DNA from: Poriferisodalis sp965204195
GTDB lineage: Bacteria > Actinomycetota > Acidimicrobiia > Acidimicrobiales > Poriferisodalaceae
Direction of reading: 5' to 3'
NCBI RefSeq assembly: GCF_965204195.1
Contig: NZ_OZ241975.1
Coordinates: 2,356,001-2,420,000, forward strand
Length of the DNA stretch: 64,000 nt
A program made the position numbers and the translations under genes. The notes beneath the pieces are model-generated. The model saw only the letters and a list, made by a program, of their open reading frames with translations. It was not told where the DNA came from and did not search any database. Below, piece after piece: positions 7,018 through 15,676 of the stretch (positions are counted from its first letter, which is position 1; every line of letters begins with the position of its first letter).

Positions 7018-7701
7018 CTACTCGACACGAATGGTGAATTCGAGGCCTCCGGTGAAAGGGAGGGTCATCGTGCGGAGCTTGTTGGTGGGGTCATTGAGGA
7101 ACTCGAAGTAGGGCTGGTAGCCCTCAGCGGACGCGATGGTGTTGTCGGTGACGACGACCGCGCCGGGACGCAGGGCTGGGGCGACCAGCTCCAGCGCGTC
7201 CAGCGCGACATGCCAGATGTCGACGAGCAGGAAGTCGACCGGTCCCCCGCAGTCGACCAGCGTCTCGCGCAAATCGCCCTCCCGAAGCTCGATCCAAGAG
7301 ACGAGACCCGCTTCGGAGAAGTTGGCCCGGGCGATGGCTGCCTTGGCCGGCTCGTACTCGGTGGCGATCACCACGCCGTCGTCATGGCCGTTGTCGCGCA
7401 CTGCGGCAGCCAGGTACAGCGTGGAAACGCCGTGTGACGTCCCGGCTTCAACCACACGACGAGCACCAAGCGCGCGGCACACCTGGTAACAGAACGTCGC
7501 CTTGTCGCGATCGAGCGCGACGAGCTTGTCGCTAAAGAAACGGCGCATGTTGTCGTCGAAGCCACGCTGGCTCCGGTCCTGACCGCTGAGCCGTCGCTGC
7601 TCGGCAGTAAACGCCGAGGTCTCGGCGACCTGCGCGTCGCTCTGAGCGTGCAGCCGGTCGAGCAGCCCCTCCAGCACAGAATCATGCAGCGGTGATGTCA
7701 T
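7018..7701 (-). CDS. Class I SAM-dependent O-methyltransferase (COG4122-like)
   Basis: 227 residues. The AdoMet-binding motif I is VVEAGTSHGVSTLYLA (residues about 82-97). An acidic residue closes the next strand (IATEYEP). DFLLVDIWHVALDALELVAPALRPG carries the metal/substrate loop seen in family 3 O-methyltransferases. The likely substrate is a small hydroxylated compound, but none is indicated by neighbours. A truncated copy lies at 4194-4382. The bases after its start codon are shared with that copy, so the duplication included the promoter side. Confidence 0.75.
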   Translation of the reverse strand: MTSPLHDSVLEGLLDRLHAQSDAQVAETSAFTAEQRRLSGQDRSQRGFDDNMRRFFSDKLVALDRDKATFCYQVCRALGARRVVEAGTSHGVSTLYLAAAVRDNGHDDGVVIATEYEPAKAAIARANFSEAGLVSWIELREGDLRETLVDCGGPVDFLLVDIWHVALDALELVAPALRPGAVVVTDNTIASAEGYQPYFEFLNDPTNKLRTMTLPFTGGLEFTIRVE

Positions 7702-7801
7702 TCGGGTTCGCTCCCGATTGCCGTGTGCCGCGGACCGAGTTGCTCGGCTGCTGACACATAGTCACAGACCCCGGGACAGATGGGCAGGACTTGAACGCAT
7801 C

Positions 7802-7807
7802 TAGAGT
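7802..7807 (+). promoter_or_regulatory. -10 box of a leaderless DUF2442 gene
   Basis: TAGAGT ends seven bases before ATG 7815 and there is no Shine-Dalgarno sequence. This fits a leaderless transcript beginning at the start codon. No convincing -35 box. Confidence 0.4.
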
Positions 7808-7814
7808 TCTTGGC

Positions 7815-8117
7815 ATGGACGTGTCGCTGCCTCCTCAGGCTGTCGAGGTTGAAGCGCGGCAGCAATTCAAGCTGTGGATCAGGTTTGACGATGGCGTGAG
7901 CGGCATCGTGGACCTCACCCACTGGTCAAACCGAGGGAACTTCGCTGCCTGGTCAGACGCAGCTTTCTTCGAGACTGCGCACCTACGGCCATACGGCGCC
8001 ATCGCTTGGGGCGACGACGATGCGCTCGAACTCGATTCCACCGCCATGTACTTGGACCTCACTGGCAAGAGTTTCGAGGACCTGCACCCGAAACCGTGGC
8101 CCGAACTGGTTGGCTGA
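7815..8117 (+). CDS. DUF2442 family protein
   Basis: 100 residues. The DUF2442 pattern is clear: a strand pair with FKLWIRFDDGVSGIVDL, the RGNFAAWSDAAFFETAHL middle, and the signature IAWGDDDALELDSTAMYLDL. DUF2442 genes commonly pair with a DUF4160 gene, as here (18 bases apart), and such pairs are suspected but not proven toxin-antitoxin modules. The ATG at 7815 is preferred over the longer start at 7791 because of the -10 box next to it. Confidence 0.75.
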   Translation: MDVSLPPQAVEVEARQQFKLWIRFDDGVSGIVDLTHWSNRGNFAAWSDAAFFETAHLRPYGAIAWGDDDALELDSTAMYLDLTGKSFEDLHPKPWPELVG

Positions 8118-8135
8118 GATCGGCGCAATCTCCTC

Positions 8136-8396
8136 ATGGCCGAGCTCAGCCGCTTCTACGGGATCGTCATCCGCATGTACGGCAACGATCACGCGCCGCC
8201 TCATTTTCATGCCGTCTACGCCGACCGATCAGCTCTCGTGGAAATCGCGACGCTCCGGATGATTCGCGGGGATCTGCCACGCCGAGCGCGCAATCTCGTC
8301 GCTGAATGGGCCGAGCTCCACCGGACCGAACTCGCAGAGTCGTGGCGGCAACTCAACCGAGGCGAGGCTCCAGCGAAGATTGACCCACTCGACTGA
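8136..8396 (+). CDS. DUF4160 family protein
   Basis: 86 residues, full length for the family. The conserved core is FYGIVIRMYGNDHAPPHFH, with the HxPPHFH motif, then LVEIATL and a helical C-terminus. It probably forms a two-gene unit with the DUF2442 gene. The HAPPHFH cluster could bind metal. A 29-bp piece identical but for one base to its 3' end is found at 12067-12095. Confidence 0.8.
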   Translation: MAELSRFYGIVIRMYGNDHAPPHFHAVYADRSALVEIATLRMIRGDLPRRARNLVAEWAELHRTELAESWRQLNRGEAPAKIDPLD

Positions 8397-8436
8397 ACGA
8401 ATGCAGGACTAGCCCGAGAACCAAAGGAGCGCCTCG

Positions 8437-9255
8437 ATGTCGCCAACCATTCCGGCATGCTCGGCAAGCGATAATCCCGATGCCATGTACGCCACGCTCG
8501 ACGGCGCTGGCTGCCTCGTCGTCGAGGACATGGCAACTCCAGAGCAGGTGGCCGCAGTCCGTGCCGAACTGGCCGACCAGATGGCCTCCGCCAAGGTGGC
8601 CGACGACAAACCGGACGCGTTCTACCCCGGCATTACCCGCCGGGTGGTGGCGCTCATGCACCGATCGCCAACGATGCGCGAGCTGATGATGCACCCGGTC
8701 ACCGAGCAGCTCGCCGACCGCCACCTGCTGCCCAACTGCTCCAAGTGGACCCTGAACGTCACCGCCGCACTGGAGGTCGGGCCAGGCGCCCGCGACCAGG
8801 TCCTACACCGCGAAGAAGACCTCTATCCGTACTTCCCGCTTCCCCGCCCGAACCTGATCCTCGCCTCGATGTGGGCCATGTCGGACTTCACCGTCGCCAA
8901 TGGCGGCACGCAGCTCGTGCCCGGAAGCCACCGCTGGGATGCCGAGCGCAAGGCTGCACCCGACGAGGTCGTGCGCGCCGAGATGGCGGCCGGTTCGGTG
9001 CTGTACTGGCTCGGCGGCACCCTGCACGGCGCCGGTGCCAACAGCACCCCCGAAGACTGGCGCTACGGCATCGTGCTCACCTACAACCTCGGCTGGCTTC
9101 GCCAGGAAGAGAACCAGCACGTGTCGATTCCTCTGGCCGATGTGCTCGCACTCCCCGACGCCGTCCGCGGCCGCCTCGGGTTCGACATGGACTACGAGAA
9201 CGCCCTCGGCTTCTACGACCGCTCCGTACTCGCACCCCGCCCCGCGGACCGGTAG
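8437..9255 (+). CDS. Phytanoyl-CoA dioxygenase (PhyH) family oxygenase
   Basis: 272 residues. PhyH enzymes are Fe(II)/2-oxoglutarate oxygenases of the double-stranded beta-helix fold. The proximal metal motif appears as LHREEDLYPYF, with H-x-E in place of the usual H-x-D. The distal His is in GGTLHGAGANS, and the 2-oxoglutarate-binding Arg is in WRYGIVLTYN. VPGSHRW is the common family loop. The ribosome site AAAGGAG lies 8 bases before ATG 8437. Substrate unknown; the gene stands alone. Confidence 0.8.
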   Translation: MSPTIPACSASDNPDAMYATLDGAGCLVVEDMATPEQVAAVRAELADQMASAKVADDKPDAFYPGITRRVVALMHRSPTMRELMMHPVTEQLADRHLLPNCSKWTLNVTAALEVGPGARDQVLHREEDLYPYFPLPRPNLILASMWAMSDFTVANGGTQLVPGSHRWDAERKAAPDEVVRAEMAAGSVLYWLGGTLHGAGANSTPEDWRYGIVLTYNLGWLRQEENQHVSIPLADVLALPDAVRGRLGFDMDYENALGFYDRSVLAPRPADR

Positions 9256-9263
9256 CCCTTGCC

Positions 9264-10382
9264 CTAGTCCGACCCCATCTGGTCGTTGCCCGCCGCCGAC
9301 GCCGCCTCCAAGGCCTCGTGAAGGTATGGCTTCACCGCATCAACGAGCCGACGGGCCGAGTCGGCCAGCGCCTGCAAGCCCTCGTCGTGCGGCTCGGTCA
9401 GTTGCCCGATGTCTACTTCCGGCGCGTTGACCTGCCCTTTGCGACTCGAGCGGTCCGCTAGGCCGTACCACTTCAGTTCCGCGCCGTATACACCTTCGAT
9501 CTCCGAACGCCGTCGCTTGAGCGCGCTCAGGACTGAGTCATTGAAGATGTCGTCAGCGTGGTCAAACTGGACCCCTGCATAGGCGGATGATGCCCTGACC
9601 CACAGGTGGAGCGCGGCGGGAACTTCGGGAGCGATGCTCCGCTTGCTCTTGAGCCACCATGCCTTCCGTCCCCTATCTGGAAGCTCAATATCAGTGAGGA
9701 CTTCCCGTCCGACCGGCAACCAAGCGTCCCAGAACTGTCTCGACTGCTCCCGCTTCTCTGCGTTCTTCTCCGCGTTCGACGACGACCGCTTGCCAGAGGC
9801 CCTTGAACCGGTCGCGTCCGGCCGAAGCCAGGTGCGCCCCAACAGACTGCCCTCGAAAGGCTGAAACAGAACTGCATTCACGGGAACGCCAAACGACTCA
9901 CTCAAGAAGCCGATCATCCGCTCGGTCGCATCGTCGAGATGCGCCGCTACCACGATCATCCTCGAAATGTCACCGAGCGTGTCGAGCTGCTCTCCGAACT
10001 GCGCTTCGAAATCCGCCGCCAAGTCCGCGCCCTCCTGTCCCGGCGTTGCCTTGTACCTGGCGTAGATGGCCTCCACCTCGGCGAAGGTCAGAGTTGCCAC
10101 CCATGCTGCGTAGTCGATGACTTGGGCGAGGACTTCGCGCGGCGTGCGATTCCGCTTGTTCTCGATCACGACGAGTTGCGCATCGGCATCTATGGCGAGC
10201 AGGTCGAGAGTTCCAGAGGACGTCTGGACTTGGCGCCCGATGATCAGTACGTCGATCCCGAGCAACTCAGGTGCCGACTCAACCGCCGATTCGATCTGCT
10301 CCTCAGTCGCCAACTCTTCTTCGGGCACCGGGACCGCGGAACCGTCGTCGTTGAGCCGCCACAACGACATCCTCGTCGCCAT
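9264..10382 (-). CDS. DUF91/NucS-like PD-(D/E)XK nuclease with DUF4268-like domain
   Basis: 372 residues. The N-terminal 140 or so residues carry the nuclease-fold core GTLDLLAIDADAQLVVIENK, in which D...E-x-K forms the PD-(D/E)XK active site, followed by the QVIDYAAWV helix. The C-terminal part from about residue 210 (RQFWDAWLP, KSKRSIAPEVPAALHLWV) resembles DUF4268, found in proteins linked to defence and restriction. A nucleic-acid role is likely, but no modification or partner subunit is next to it. A small piece of this C-terminal type is seen again at 2781-2987. Confidence 0.7.
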   Translation of the reverse strand: MATRMSLWRLNDDGSAVPVPEEELATEEQIESAVESAPELLGIDVLIIGRQVQTSSGTLDLLAIDADAQLVVIENKRNRTPREVLAQVIDYAAWVATLTFAEVEAIYARYKATPGQEGADLAADFEAQFGEQLDTLGDISRMIVVAAHLDDATERMIGFLSESFGVPVNAVLFQPFEGSLLGRTWLRPDATGSRASGKRSSSNAEKNAEKREQSRQFWDAWLPVGREVLTDIELPDRGRKAWWLKSKRSIAPEVPAALHLWVRASSAYAGVQFDHADDIFNDSVLSALKRRRSEIEGVYGAELKWYGLADRSSRKGQVNAPEVDIGQLTEPHDEGLQALADSARRLVDAVKPYLHEALEAASAAGNDQMGSD

Positions 10383-10460
10383 CGCTCGCTACCCCCTCGT
10401 GCATTGTCGAGCGACGTGACGCTAACGGCAACGACTGAAACACGGCTGTGTGAGGCCGAC

Positions 10461-11726
10461 TCAGGCTGGTGGGGATGGCATCGGGCCGCTGGCGCTCGGG
10501 CCGTTGCGCGTGTCGATGAGGCGTCGGGGGATGGTGGCGTTGATGGTGTCGATCGCATCGATGACGTCGTGCGCCACCCACACGCGGGATCGACCGGCGC
10601 GGTGTTCGCTGAGCCGCACGATCCCGGCATCGGCGAGCTGGTGCAGGATCTGTGATGCACGGGCAGGTGTCAGCTTGTAGGCGGCTTGGATCTCGCCGGC
10701 GGTGATCGCCGGTGTTCCCAACAGCCTGTCGAGGATCTGCGAGACCGAGGACCCCTGGCGAGTGCGGACACGCTGGCGGTAGTCGGCGGCGATGCCGTCG
10801 ATACGGTCAACGAGGCGAACAGCAGCGTGTGCGCCGTCGGTGACCGCCTCGGCGAACACCGTGATCCACTGGTCGAGGTCGCCCTGGCGGTACGCGGTCA
10901 GGCCGCTGACGTAGCCATCTGGATTGTGCAGCAGGCCGTGTGCGACCGGCACTGGCGCCGTCGGTGCGGCGGGTTGCGCGTCGAGCAGCCGGTGGATCAG
11001 CAGCCGACCGACGCGGCCGTTGCCGTCGACATAGGGGTGGATCGTCTCGAACTGGGCGTGCGCGATGGCCGCATGCACCACGGGATGCACGTCGCTGCGG
11101 GCGGCGAAGCGCACCAGGTCGGCCATCAATGCGGGAACTTTCTCCCACGGCGGGCCTTCGAATTCGGCGCTCTGGCGGTTTTGACCAACCCACACCGCAC
11201 AGTCCCGCCACGCGCCGAGGTGTCGCTTCTCCATCTCGGGATCCACTGAGAGCAAGCTGCGGTGCCGACGGTGGAACCAGTCCTCGGTCGGATCCTCGCC
11301 GCCACGTTGAGCGCTCAGCGCGGCGGTGACGTTCGCAGCGACCAGTTCAGTCGCGACCGGATATGGGTTCCGGTCGGGATCGTCGTCGCCGAGATCGGCG
11401 AGAGCGACCGCCAGTGATTCGCTGGAGGTCGTGATGTGCTCGATCTGCGACGAGGCGACTGCATCGGCCCGGATGAGCACGGCGCTGAGGTGCCCGAGGA
11501 CACCGGTCGTTTCGGCGGCGCGGTCACGAAGGTCGCTCACCGCCCGCGTTGCCTCGACCAGCGCCTCACCCGTCGCTGGCTCAAGTGCGGGAATCGCAAG
11601 ATTGCCGATGTGCGGGGGCACGGTCCGGGAGACCGTGATAGTGCGCGGGCTCTCGTCGTCCCATGACCGCCACAGCTCGTTCTCCACAGTCGCGGTCTGG
11701 AATTGCGCTGCCGGCCATCGGGACAC
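10461..11726 (-). CDS. Fic-family AMPylase-like protein with C-terminal winged helix
   Basis: 421 residues. The N-terminal helical domain contains the inhibitory motif SSQIEHI. The Fic core is HPYVDGNGRVGRLL, the standard motif with Tyr in place of Phe. A helix-turn-helix domain closes the protein (ITAGEIQAAYKLTPARASQI). Fic proteins transfer AMP to hydroxyl groups of target proteins. GTG 11726 is preferred over GTG 11741 because GGAGG lies 6 bases before it. The extra copy of the C-terminal domain at 401-724 came from this gene or a sister. The AT-rich sequence at 11745-11780 is the probable promoter. Confidence 0.85.
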   Translation of the reverse strand: MSRWPAAQFQTATVENELWRSWDDESPRTITVSRTVPPHIGNLAIPALEPATGEALVEATRAVSDLRDRAAETTGVLGHLSAVLIRADAVASSQIEHITTSSESLAVALADLGDDDPDRNPYPVATELVAANVTAALSAQRGGEDPTEDWFHRRHRSLLSVDPEMEKRHLGAWRDCAVWVGQNRQSAEFEGPPWEKVPALMADLVRFAARSDVHPVVHAAIAHAQFETIHPYVDGNGRVGRLLIHRLLDAQPAAPTAPVPVAHGLLHNPDGYVSGLTAYRQGDLDQWITVFAEAVTDGAHAAVRLVDRIDGIAADYRQRVRTRQGSSVSQILDRLLGTPAITAGEIQAAYKLTPARASQILHQLADAGIVRLSEHRAGRSRVWVAHDVIDAIDTINATIPRRLIDTRNGPSASGPMPSPPA

Positions 11727-11826
11727 TTGCCGCCTCCGCACCTTAACATCAGAACAATATATGTAAGATTAACAGCGATTACCTAAACACTGAGTGCAAA
11801 CGTTCAGGCTTGCTTCTGAGCGATGG

Positions 11827-12024
11827 TCACAGATCCAGGACGGCGCGCAGCCCGTCGTTTATGGCATCGACCAGGGCCGGGGGCAGCCGGCTCGCACGCT
11901 CCCCCAGCCACGAGCGCTCGACGAGTTCCAGTCCCAGCGGCACGGCAACGGAGTCAAAGGGCAGACCGGTCACCACGGCATCGAGCAGGACATTGCTGGC
12001 GAGACCAGCCCGGTCGAGATTCGA
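11827..12024 (-). pseudogene. mazF 3' fragment
   Basis: The last 66 codons match the C-terminal part of the MazF-like toxin at 4443-4760 (LDRAGLASNVLLDAVVTGLP and on). The catalytic N-terminal strands are missing. Homology ends near 12024 at a junction with unrelated sequence. Confidence 0.8.
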
Positions 12025-12066
12025 ATCCACGCTCGGCCTGACGTCGCAGCTTCCCACGAGGTGAGA

Positions 12067-12095
12067 CTCCAGCGAAGATTGACCCGCTCGACTGA
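12067..12095 (+). pseudogene. DUF4160 3'-end scrap
   Basis: Twenty-nine bases equal to 8368-8396 with one mismatch, ending at the same stop codon. It follows the mazF fragment, so two gene scraps have been joined here. Confidence 0.5.
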
Positions 12096-12100
12096 CTTAG

Positions 12101-12149
12101 CTTGAAAAACAGCCACCGGATAACTGATTTTCAAGGCTAAACTTGGCAT
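12101..12149 (+). promoter_or_regulatory. Inverted repeat and leaderless promoter of the ATPase gene
   Basis: CTTGAAAA (12101-12108) and TTTTCAAG (12128-12135) form an 8-base inverted repeat with a 19-base spacer. TAAACT (12138-12143) ends six bases before ATG 12150, typical of a leaderless gene. A dimeric repressor bound to the repeat would cover the -35 region. Confidence 0.5.
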
Positions 12150-13319
12150 ATGGAGTTCGTGCCTCGACCGGCTGACGAACGGGCACTGCGTGCGGCGGTC
12201 GCCCACGCTCCGGTGACATTGCTGACCGGGCCGCGCCAGGCGGGCAAGTCAACACTGGTCCGCCGTGTCATCGCACCCTCGCCTGCGGCGTTCTTCGACC
12301 TCGAGGACTATCGCGATCTCGCCCGACTGTCCGAGCCGATGCTCGCCCTGCGAGACCGCGGCGAGACCATCGTGATCGACGAGGCGCAGCGCATGCCTGA
12401 GCTCTTTGCGTCGCTGCGGGTGCTGGTGGACGAGGATCGCCGACCGGGCCGCTTCGTCGTTCTCGGCAGCGCCTCCCCTGACCTGACGGGGCTGAGCGCC
12501 GAGTCTCTCGCCGGTCGGGTGAGCTTCGTGGAGCTGGCTGGCTTCCGCCTCAGCGACATCGGCGACGACCGCCTCGACGACCTCTGGCTGCGCGGCGGAC
12601 TGCCGCTCTCGTACCTCGCTTCGGACCTCGCTGCCTCCAACCGCTGGCGGGACGACTACATCACCACGTTTCTCGAACGCGACCTCGCCAATCTCGGCGT
12701 GCGCATCCCTGCGGCTGCCATGCGACGGTTCTGGACGATGGTTGCGCACTTTCACGGCCAGACCTGGAATGGCGCGGCTGTTGCTCGCTCCGTCGACGTC
12801 TCGACCAGCACAGTGCGCCGGTACCTCGACGCGCTCACCGATGCGCTCGTCGTGCGCCAGCTTCCGCCATGGCTCGCCAATGTCGGCAAGCGGCAGGTCA
12901 AGTCTCCGCGGGTGTACATCCGAGACACCGGCTTGCTGCACCGACTGCTCGGGATCGCCGACCACGTCGAGCTCGAACGCCACCCCCGACTCGGCGCGAG
13001 CTGGGAAGGACTGGTGGTCGAACATCTCCTTGCCCGCCTCGATGAGCCCACCCGTGCGACTGCGGCATTCTGGTCGACCCACAGCGGCGCGGAGCTCGAC
13101 CTGCGGTTGGCGAGTGGCGGGCGAACCCTGGGATTCGAGATCAAGCGCACCGAGCGGCCTTCGGTGACCCGCTCCATGCGCAGCGCACTCGCCGACCTCC
13201 AACTCGACCACCTCTACGTCGTCCATGCGGGCGCGCACCGGTTCAATCTCGACGAACGCATCACCGCCATCGGCGCCGTCGAACTGCTGACCAGCGAGAC
13301 ACCGTTCGACATGGCGTAG
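12150..13319 (+). CDS. AAA ATPase with DUF4143 C-terminal domain
   Basis: 389 residues. Walker A is LLTGPRQAGKSTLVRR (residues about 24-39), Walker B is TIVIDEAQRMPELF, and sensor 1 is FVVLGSASPDL. The C-terminal DUF4143 domain includes a winged-helix segment (WNGAAVARSVDVSTSTVRRYL) and a PD-(D/E)XK-like region (GAELDLRL, then GFEIKRT). Such proteins are abundant in accessory genomes. Their cellular role is unproven, with nucleic-acid binding or toxin-like roles suggested. The gene is single, with its own promoter. Confidence 0.85.
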   Translation: MEFVPRPADERALRAAVAHAPVTLLTGPRQAGKSTLVRRVIAPSPAAFFDLEDYRDLARLSEPMLALRDRGETIVIDEAQRMPELFASLRVLVDEDRRPGRFVVLGSASPDLTGLSAESLAGRVSFVELAGFRLSDIGDDRLDDLWLRGGLPLSYLASDLAASNRWRDDYITTFLERDLANLGVRIPAAAMRRFWTMVAHFHGQTWNGAAVARSVDVSTSTVRRYLDALTDALVVRQLPPWLANVGKRQVKSPRVYIRDTGLLHRLLGIADHVELERHPRLGASWEGLVVEHLLARLDEPTRATAAFWSTHSGAELDLRLASGGRTLGFEIKRTERPSVTRSMRSALADLQLDHLYVVHAGAHRFNLDERITAIGAVELLTSETPFDMA

Positions 13320-13514
13320 GCCCTTGGGGGCGTCTCACCGCGCCGACAGCGAGGTCGGTCCGTCGTGGTCAGGTCGGGGAGTAGCGGAGCGGCAGGCGGG
13401 CACGTCGTGACCGACCTGCGCATCGGCGTTTCGACGGACCTCCGGCCGGTGCCCTGTTAGTTTCCGAAGAGCGGAGTGAACCTCGCGCTGCGTAGCCGGG
13501 GGAAGGGGAACGCG

Positions 13515-14648
13515 ATGTCGGATTTGTCCGATTTGGATCCGCGGGGAACCAGGGCAGCGTTAGACGAGGCCAGCCATGCGCCGGGCGCGATCTATGCCAG
13601 CCCGGAGATCTTCCGCCGCGAGGTGGATGAGTACTTCAAGCGCGAGTGGCTGTACGTCGGGCGAGTCGAGGAGCTGGCTGATCCGGGCGACTTCATGGCG
13701 CTGCGCCTGGTCGGCGAGCCCGTGCTGCTGTCTCGCGACCGAGACTGTGAGCTGCACGCCAACTACAACATGTGCGTCCACCGGGGCGTCGAGGTTGCGT
13801 ACGGATCGGGCAATCTCAAGGCCTTCAGTTGCCCGTACCACGGCTGGGTTTACGGTCTCGACGGCCAGTTGAAGGGCGCCGCCTACATGGCCGACTCCAA
13901 GGAATTCGACGTCGCCGACTGCGCCCTGACGCCGCTGCGGCTCGATGTGTGGCGGGGCAACATCTTCATCAACTTCGACCCCGATGCGAGGCCGCTGGCC
14001 GACGCGATGGCCGTGCTCGACGAGGAGTTCTCGTTCCTCGGGTGGGAGAAGTGCCGCCTGGGCAACAAGATCGACATCGACCTGGCGTGCAACTGGAAGT
14101 TCGTGCACGAGAACCTGATGGACTTCTACCACGTCGGTGTGCTGCACGCGGGCAGTTTCGGCGCCAACTTCAGCTTCGAGCCCGACCACGTCAACATCAA
14201 GCCCGACGGCGGCCTCTCGATCTTCTACAACGCCGGCCCGCCCACCCCGGGGGCCGAGCCGCTGCTGGGCAAGATGCCGTGGCTGGAGGACCGGCCGCAC
14301 AGCTTTGCCTGCACGGCGTTCAGGGCGCCCAACCTGACGTTCTTCGGCCGCATCGACTGCATCCGACCGATGATCGCGTGGCCGATCGACGAGGGCCACA
14401 CCCGGGTGGTCATCTACCACCTGTTCCCCGAGGAGTTCTTCGACCGGCCCGACTTCGACGAGACGCTGAAGATCTACCACGACTACCAGATCCTGGTGCT
14501 CGAAGAGGATCGGCTGATGATCGAGTCGATGCAGCAGGCGATGAGCTCGCCCGCCTACCGGCCTGGGCGCATGAGCACCCTGGAGAAGGGCATTCACAAC
14601 TACCTCAACGGCTACCTGGACCGCATTGTCGACGGGGCGACCCCATGA
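13515..14648 (+). CDS. Rieske non-heme iron oxygenase, alpha subunit
   Basis: 377 residues. The Rieske cluster ligands are C-x-H in NMCVHRGVEV and C-x2-H in FSCPYHGW. The catalytic iron motif is NWKFVHENLMDFYHVGVLH, with the bridging Asp and two His. Such enzymes hydroxylate or demethylate aromatic substrates with electrons from a reductase, which is not encoded here. ATG 13515 follows a GA-rich ribosome site (GGGGGAAGGGG). It is the first gene of a five-gene operon. Its stop overlaps the next start (ATGA). Confidence 0.88.
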   Translation: MSDLSDLDPRGTRAALDEASHAPGAIYASPEIFRREVDEYFKREWLYVGRVEELADPGDFMALRLVGEPVLLSRDRDCELHANYNMCVHRGVEVAYGSGNLKAFSCPYHGWVYGLDGQLKGAAYMADSKEFDVADCALTPLRLDVWRGNIFINFDPDARPLADAMAVLDEEFSFLGWEKCRLGNKIDIDLACNWKFVHENLMDFYHVGVLHAGSFGANFSFEPDHVNIKPDGGLSIFYNAGPPTPGAEPLLGKMPWLEDRPHSFACTAFRAPNLTFFGRIDCIRPMIAWPIDEGHTRVVIYHLFPEEFFDRPDFDETLKIYHDYQILVLEEDRLMIESMQQAMSSPAYRPGRMSTLEKGIHNYLNGYLDRIVDGATP

Positions 14649-15670
14649 CCGCGACGGTTGCGGGCGCAGCCGACGTGCTGATGCGCGACTACATGGCGTT
14701 GGAGCCGGGCGAGACCGTCGTGATCACCGCCGACACCGACAGCGACCCGGAGGTGTGGCAGGCGATACACCGGGCATCGCTGCTCGCCGGCGCCAATTCG
14801 TCGGTGCTGCTGATCCCGCCGCTGCCGTATCAGGGCCGCCTCGCCGACCCGTACCTCACGCCGGCTGTCTCGGCCGCGGCGCTGGCCGCCGATGTGTGGA
14901 TCGATCTCACGTTCCCCTACCTCGCCGGATCAGAGCTGCACGATCAGGCGATGGAGAGCAACCACATCCGCTACCTGCTGGGTGCCGACCTGAACGCCGG
15001 CGGCCTGCTGAGGCTGTTCGGGCGGGTCGATCTCGACCGCTACTTCGCCGTGCACCACGCCTTCGACGCTCTGGTGAACGACGCCGAGGGCAAGACGGTG
15101 CGCATCACCGACAGCGGCGGCACCGACGTGAGCTTCACGCTCGGGGAGCGTGGGTTCTCCAAGCCGAGACGAGCCGACAAGCCCGGCACGGTGTTGGTTC
15201 CCGGGCAGTGCACGCTGTTTCCCGAAGTCGAATCGGTGAAGGGGCGCATCGAGATCGGCGCCATCTTTCACGAGTACTACACCTCGCTCGCCGCACCCAT
15301 GACGCTGGAGATCGACGGCCGCATCCGCTCGGTGACGGGCGGCGGCAACGAGCGCACCGTCGCCGACCGGGCGCTGCGGCGAGCGGGCTCCGACGGCAAC
15401 TACGGCTACGTCATCCACTTCACCCACGGCATCCATCCCACGGCCCGGGTCACCGGCAGCTCGTTTATCGAGGACACCCGTACCCAGGGCAACAACGCCA
15501 TCGGCATGGGAATGCCGTGGTGGGATCCCGGCGGCGGTGAGAACCACCCCGATGCGGTGCTGTTCATGCACACCATCGACATCGACGGGCAGCGTGTCGT
15601 CGAGGACGGCGCCATCGTGGGCCCTGAGTCATTGGTGGCCCTGGCGGCCGACCTGCAACCGGTCGTCTGA
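14645..15670 (+). CDS. 2,5-dihydroxypyridine 5,6-dioxygenase-like (NicX / M29 peptidase-like fold)
   Basis: 341 residues. The overall pattern (ETVVITADTDSDPEVWQA, the WIDLTFPYLAGSELHDQAM block, VPGQCTLFPEVESVKGRIEI, YVIHFTHGIHP, PWWDPGGGENHPD) matches the family that contains NicX. That iron enzyme opens the ring of 2,5-dihydroxypyridine. The family is structurally related to M29 aminopeptidases, so a hydrolase role is the alternative. A start overlapping the Rieske gene by 4 bases and the Mo-hydroxylase genes behind it favour ring cleavage of an N-heterocycle. The exact substrate is inferred. Confidence 0.6.
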   Translation: MTATVAGAADVLMRDYMALEPGETVVITADTDSDPEVWQAIHRASLLAGANSSVLLIPPLPYQGRLADPYLTPAVSAAALAADVWIDLTFPYLAGSELHDQAMESNHIRYLLGADLNAGGLLRLFGRVDLDRYFAVHHAFDALVNDAEGKTVRITDSGGTDVSFTLGERGFSKPRRADKPGTVLVPGQCTLFPEVESVKGRIEIGAIFHEYYTSLAAPMTLEIDGRIRSVTGGGNERTVADRALRRAGSDGNYGYVIHFTHGIHPTARVTGSSFIEDTRTQGNNAIGMGMPWWDPGGGENHPDAVLFMHTIDIDGQRVVEDGAIVGPESLVALAADLQPVV

Positions 15671-15676
15671 GTCGCC

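Noticed and set aside
7786..7797. GGACTTGAAC, resembling the T-arm region of the tRNA-Leu gene, as a possible island attachment repeat.
   Set aside because: Only ten bases match and no neighbouring tRNA sequence is present; chance similarity is likely.
13772..15670. Long alternative frames in and antisense to the catabolic genes (for example Arg/Ala/Gly-rich frames of several hundred codons).
   Set aside because: They are typical high-GC shadow frames with no family features, while the chosen frames have complete active-site motifs.
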